A stretch of DNA of 16,269 nucleotides, from positions 1-16,269 of the forward strand of contig JAHWLA010000030.1 in assembly GCA_019347595.1 (NCBI GenBank), given 5' to 3'. Position 1 is the first letter of the stretch; each line of letters begins with the position of its first letter. Shown here one piece after another: positions 14,317 through 16,269 of the stretch. The stretch is from Actinomycetota bacterium. Lineage in GTDB: Bacteria; Actinomycetota; Acidimicrobiia; Acidimicrobiales; JAHWLA01. A program made the translations under genes and the position numbers. The notes under the pieces are model-generated. The model made no database searches and was not told the origin of the DNA. It worked only from the letters and a program-made list of their open reading frames with translations.

Positions 14317-15270
14317 ATCGACCGCTCGCAGCTCCTGCAAGCGAAACTGAGTGCCCTCGCCCGCCGTCCCGACGGCGGGCGAGGCGCGTTCCCGGACGGA
14401 GCCACCCTCCTGGCGGCCGACGAAGGCTGGGTGCTGGTCGAGGGGTCGTCGGCGCGGCGGGCCTTGGGCGGCGCCCTGGCGTGGGGCCGCAAACACGGCG
14501 TGGCCGCGCTGCACGTCGTGGTGGAGGATGCCGAGGCCGCGGGGGTGCTGGCCCGCCGGGCCGCGCTGTTCGGCTCGCCTGCCGTGACCGTGTCGGTGGT
14601 CGACGGCACGTCGTTGCGGCCCGCCGTCCCCGCTCCGCCGCCCGAGCAGCCGTCATTGGCGGCCGCCGATGCGGAGCTGGCACCGCTGATCGTCCAGGCG
14701 GGCGCCGACCCGGTGGTGGAGCACGGCGTGCTGCGCGGCGAGGTGCGGGGGCTCGAGGTGTGCCGGGTGGTCGACGGCCGCCTCCAGGTTGGCGTGGGCA
14801 AGCACGACCGCGAGGCGCACCTGCTCATGCACAGCGACCGCCCGCCGGTGGAGGCGTTGGCCGACGCGGTGCGGTTGGTGAGCGAGGTCCGGACGCCCGA
14901 CGGCCCGCCCCACGAGATGCGCCGGCTGGGGGCCGAGCGGTGGTTGCGGATCGTCGTGTGCCGGCGTCCCGAGCTGGTGGGCGTCGACCGGCTGGAGCCG
15001 GTGCCGCCGCCCGTGCCCCGCGGCGACCTCCGTCTGCCCGCCCCTGCGCCCGCCGTCGGCGACGACGTGGTTGTCGTGTGCTCGGTCGGCATCGACACCG
15101 ACCTGGTCCCCACCGCGGCCGACGCGCGGCTCACCTATGCGCCGGCGGCTCGGTTGGTGCTCGTGGTCCCGCAGGCCGACGACCACCCGCTGACGCGGGC
15201 GCTGGCTGCGTCGCTCCGCGTCCCCGCCGAGGTCGTCACCGTGCCCGACGACTGGCGCACCCTCGCGTAG
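14317..15270 (+). CDS. Protein of unknown function between rpmE and prfA; start codon uncertain
   Basis: I recognise no named family. The first standard start is GTG 14431 (279 residues; GAAGG 5 nt upstream), but the frame is open upstream to the end of rpmE and looks coding there, with mostly G/C third positions and a sensible protein sequence (IDRSQLLQAKLSALARRP). The upstream part has no ATG, GTG or TTG. ATC 14317, 11 bp after the rpmE stop, is the likeliest place for a start; it is one base from ATG. From there the protein has 317 residues and no signal or membrane segment. Visible segments: RRALGGALAWGRKHG near the N-terminus; a Pro-rich linker; a central GVLRGEVRGLEVCRVVDGRLQVGVGKHDREAHLLMH region (with KHDRE) and LGAERWLRIVV; and two Val-rich C-terminal strands, ending DDWRTLA. 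Placement suggests co-transcription with rho-rpmE, and a 21-bp palindrome follows the stop. Confidence 0.7.
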   Translation: MDRSQLLQAKLSALARRPDGGRGAFPDGATLLAADEGWVLVEGSSARRALGGALAWGRKHGVAALHVVVEDAEAAGVLARRAALFGSPAVTVSVVDGTSLRPAVPAPPPEQPSLAAADAELAPLIVQAGADPVVEHGVLRGEVRGLEVCRVVDGRLQVGVGKHDREAHLLMHSDRPPVEALADAVRLVSEVRTPDGPPHEMRRLGAERWLRIVVCRRPELVGVDRLEPVPPPVPRGDLRLPAPAPAVGDDVVVVCSVGIDTDLVPTAADARLTYAPAARLVLVVPQADDHPLTRALAASLRVPAEVVTVPDDWRTLA

Positions 15271-15277
15271 ACCGCCT

Positions 15278-15329
15278 CGTTCTGGTCCGTAGATCCGGCT
15301 CTGGGGACCCGGATCTACGGACCAGAACG
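15278..15329 (+). terminator. Perfect 21-bp palindrome upstream of prfA
   Basis: Arms 15278-15298 and 15309-15329 are perfectly complementary (21 bp) around a 10-nt loop. The element starts 7 bp after the stop of the unknown gene and ends 21 bp before the prfA ATG. There is no T-tract. The outer 11 bp match those of the palindrome at 11122-11175, while the inner part does not. It may end the rho-rpmE transcript or act in the prfA leader; the prfA ribosome-binding site lies just outside the stem. Confidence 0.6.
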
Positions 15330-15350
15330 GCAACTACCCTGGCGAGCGAG

Positions 15351-16269
15351 ATGCTCGAACGACTGGCCGGACTGGAAGAGGAGTACCAGCAGGTCGCCGA
15401 CCGGATGAACGATCCGGTCGTGCACGCCGACCAGCGCGCCCTGCGGGACACCGGCCGGCGGTTCAAGGAGCTGGAGCCGATCGTCTTCGCCTACCGCGAG
15501 TACAAGGCGGCTCTCGACGACCTGGAGGCGGCCAAGGAGCTGGGCATGAAGGAGGAGGCCGACGAGGCCGAGGCCACCATCGCCCGGTTGGAGGAGGAGC
15601 TGAAGGTCCTGCTCCTGCCCCGCGACCCCAACGACGACCGCAACGTCATCGTCGAGATCCGGGGAGCGGAAGGCGGGGAGGAGGCCAACCTCTTCGCCAA
15701 GGACCTGTTCGACATGTACATCCGTTACGCCGACCGCATGGGGTGGAAGCACGAGATCCTCGGTGCCGACCCGTCCGACAAGGGCGGGTTCAACGAGGTG
15801 TCGTTCCTCCTCAAAGGCGAGGGCGTGTGGAGCCGCATGAAGCACGAAGGCGGTCCGCACCGCGTGCAGCGGGTGCCCGCCACCGAGTCGCAGGGGCGCA
15901 TCCACACGTCGTCGGCCACCGTCACCGTGCTGCCCGAGGCCGAGGAGGTCGACATCGAGCTCGACCCCAACGACCTCAAGGTCGACGTCTACCGCTCCAC
16001 CGGCCCCGGCGGGCAGTCCGTCAACACCACCGACTCGGCCGTCCGCATCACCCACATCCCCACCGGGACCGTGGTGGCCATGCAGGACGAGAAGAGCCAG
16101 ATCCAGAACCGGGCCAAGGCCTTGCAGGTGCTGCGGTCCCGGCTCCTCAAGGCCGAGCAGGACCGGCAAGCGGCCGAGCTGTCCGACGCCCGGCGCAGCC
16201 AGGTGGGCGGCGGCGGCCGGTCGGAGAAGATCCGGACCTACAACTACAAGGAGAACCGGGTCACCGACC
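15351..16269 (+). CDS. prfA: Peptide chain release factor 1, 3' end cut by window edge
   Basis: Recognises UAA and UAG stop codons and triggers release of the finished protein from the ribosome. The window holds 306 codons of a family that usually has about 355-360 residues; the frame stays open to the edge. The N-terminal coiled helical domain (1-90) is followed by the PCRF domain with EIRGAEGGEEANLFA. The codon-recognition tripeptide PAT is at 176-178 (VQRVPATESQGRIHTS); RF2 would have SPF, so this is RF1. The peptidyl-hydrolysis loop GGQ is at 220-222 in STGPGGQSVN. The last visible residues are the conserved SEKIRTYNYKENRVTD. ATG 15351 gives the normal N-terminus, and the upstream GGCGAGCGAG is a moderate ribosome-binding site. 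The gene normally followed by prmC/hemK would continue beyond the window. Confidence 0.96.
   Translation, partial: MLERLAGLEEEYQQVADRMNDPVVHADQRALRDTGRRFKELEPIVFAYREYKAALDDLEAAKELGMKEEADEAEATIARLEEELKVLLLPRDPNDDRNVIVEIRGAEGGEEANLFAKDLFDMYIRYADRMGWKHEILGADPSDKGGFNEVSFLLKGEGVWSRMKHEGGPHRVQRVPATESQGRIHTSSATVTVLPEAEEVDIELDPNDLKVDVYRSTGPGGQSVNTTDSAVRITHIPTGTVVAMQDEKSQIQNRAKALQVLRSRLLKAEQDRQAAELSDARRSQVGGGGRSEKIRTYNYKENRVTD

Noticed and set aside
1..16269. CRISPR arrays, insertion sequences, tRNA or rRNA genes
   Set aside because: No direct-repeat/spacer pattern, transposase motif, terminal inverted repeats flanking a gene, or tRNA cloverleaf sequence was seen on either strand.

Overview
The window is high-GC DNA (about 70% G+C, strong G/C bias at third codon positions) with the actinobacterial housekeeping order lysA, hom, thrC, rho, rpmE, prfA. 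Protein style, the Gln/Arg/Gly-rich insertion in Rho and the accessory genes suggest an actinomycete, most likely a member of Acidimicrobiia. That placement is inference; no 16S or other marker is present. Both edges cut genes: lysA on the left has lost its 5' part and prfA on the right its 3' end.

Layout. Positions 1-943 hold lysA (diaminopimelate decarboxylase). Positions 999-1694 hold a spheroidene-monooxygenase (CrtA)-like gene. An island on the minus strand follows. A secreted S8 subtilisin-like protease (6342 down to 4489) ends in 25 Trp-containing pentapeptides. Its stop codon overlaps by one base the start of a membrane-bound PAS-GGDEF-EAL cyclic-di-GMP enzyme (4489 down to 1673). From 6542 the plus strand resumes with hom and thrC (threonine synthesis). 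An OmpR-type response regulator and histidine kinase then occupy the place where thrB often lies, followed by a small exported DUF5666-like protein. After a roughly 370-bp regulatory gap come rho, rpmE (zinc-binding bL31), a conserved-looking gene of unknown function, and prfA (RF1).

How the parts fit. lysA, hom and thrC belong to the aspartate amino-acid family; rho, rpmE and prfA serve transcription termination and translation. Two accessory modules interrupt this block: protease plus c-di-GMP enzyme, and two-component system plus exported protein. The two-component module carries its own regulatory signature. Direct repeats with 11-bp spacing, resembling the mycobacterial PhoP box, lie in front of both the regulator and the exported-protein gene. 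At both sites the repeats end 9 bp before a -10-like hexamer that sits 6-7 bp from the start codon. This suggests autoregulation, control of the downstream gene, and leaderless transcripts.

Three long perfect palindromes (17, 25 and 21 bp stems) begin 7-11 bp after, or in one case 5 bp after, the stop codons of hom, the unknown gene and the kinase. Two of them share the same 11-bp stem base but have unrelated tips.

The most unusual items are the Trp-pentad protease coupled to the c-di-GMP enzyme, the paired operator architecture, the palindromes with a shared base, and the unknown gene whose reading frame starts upstream of any standard start codon.
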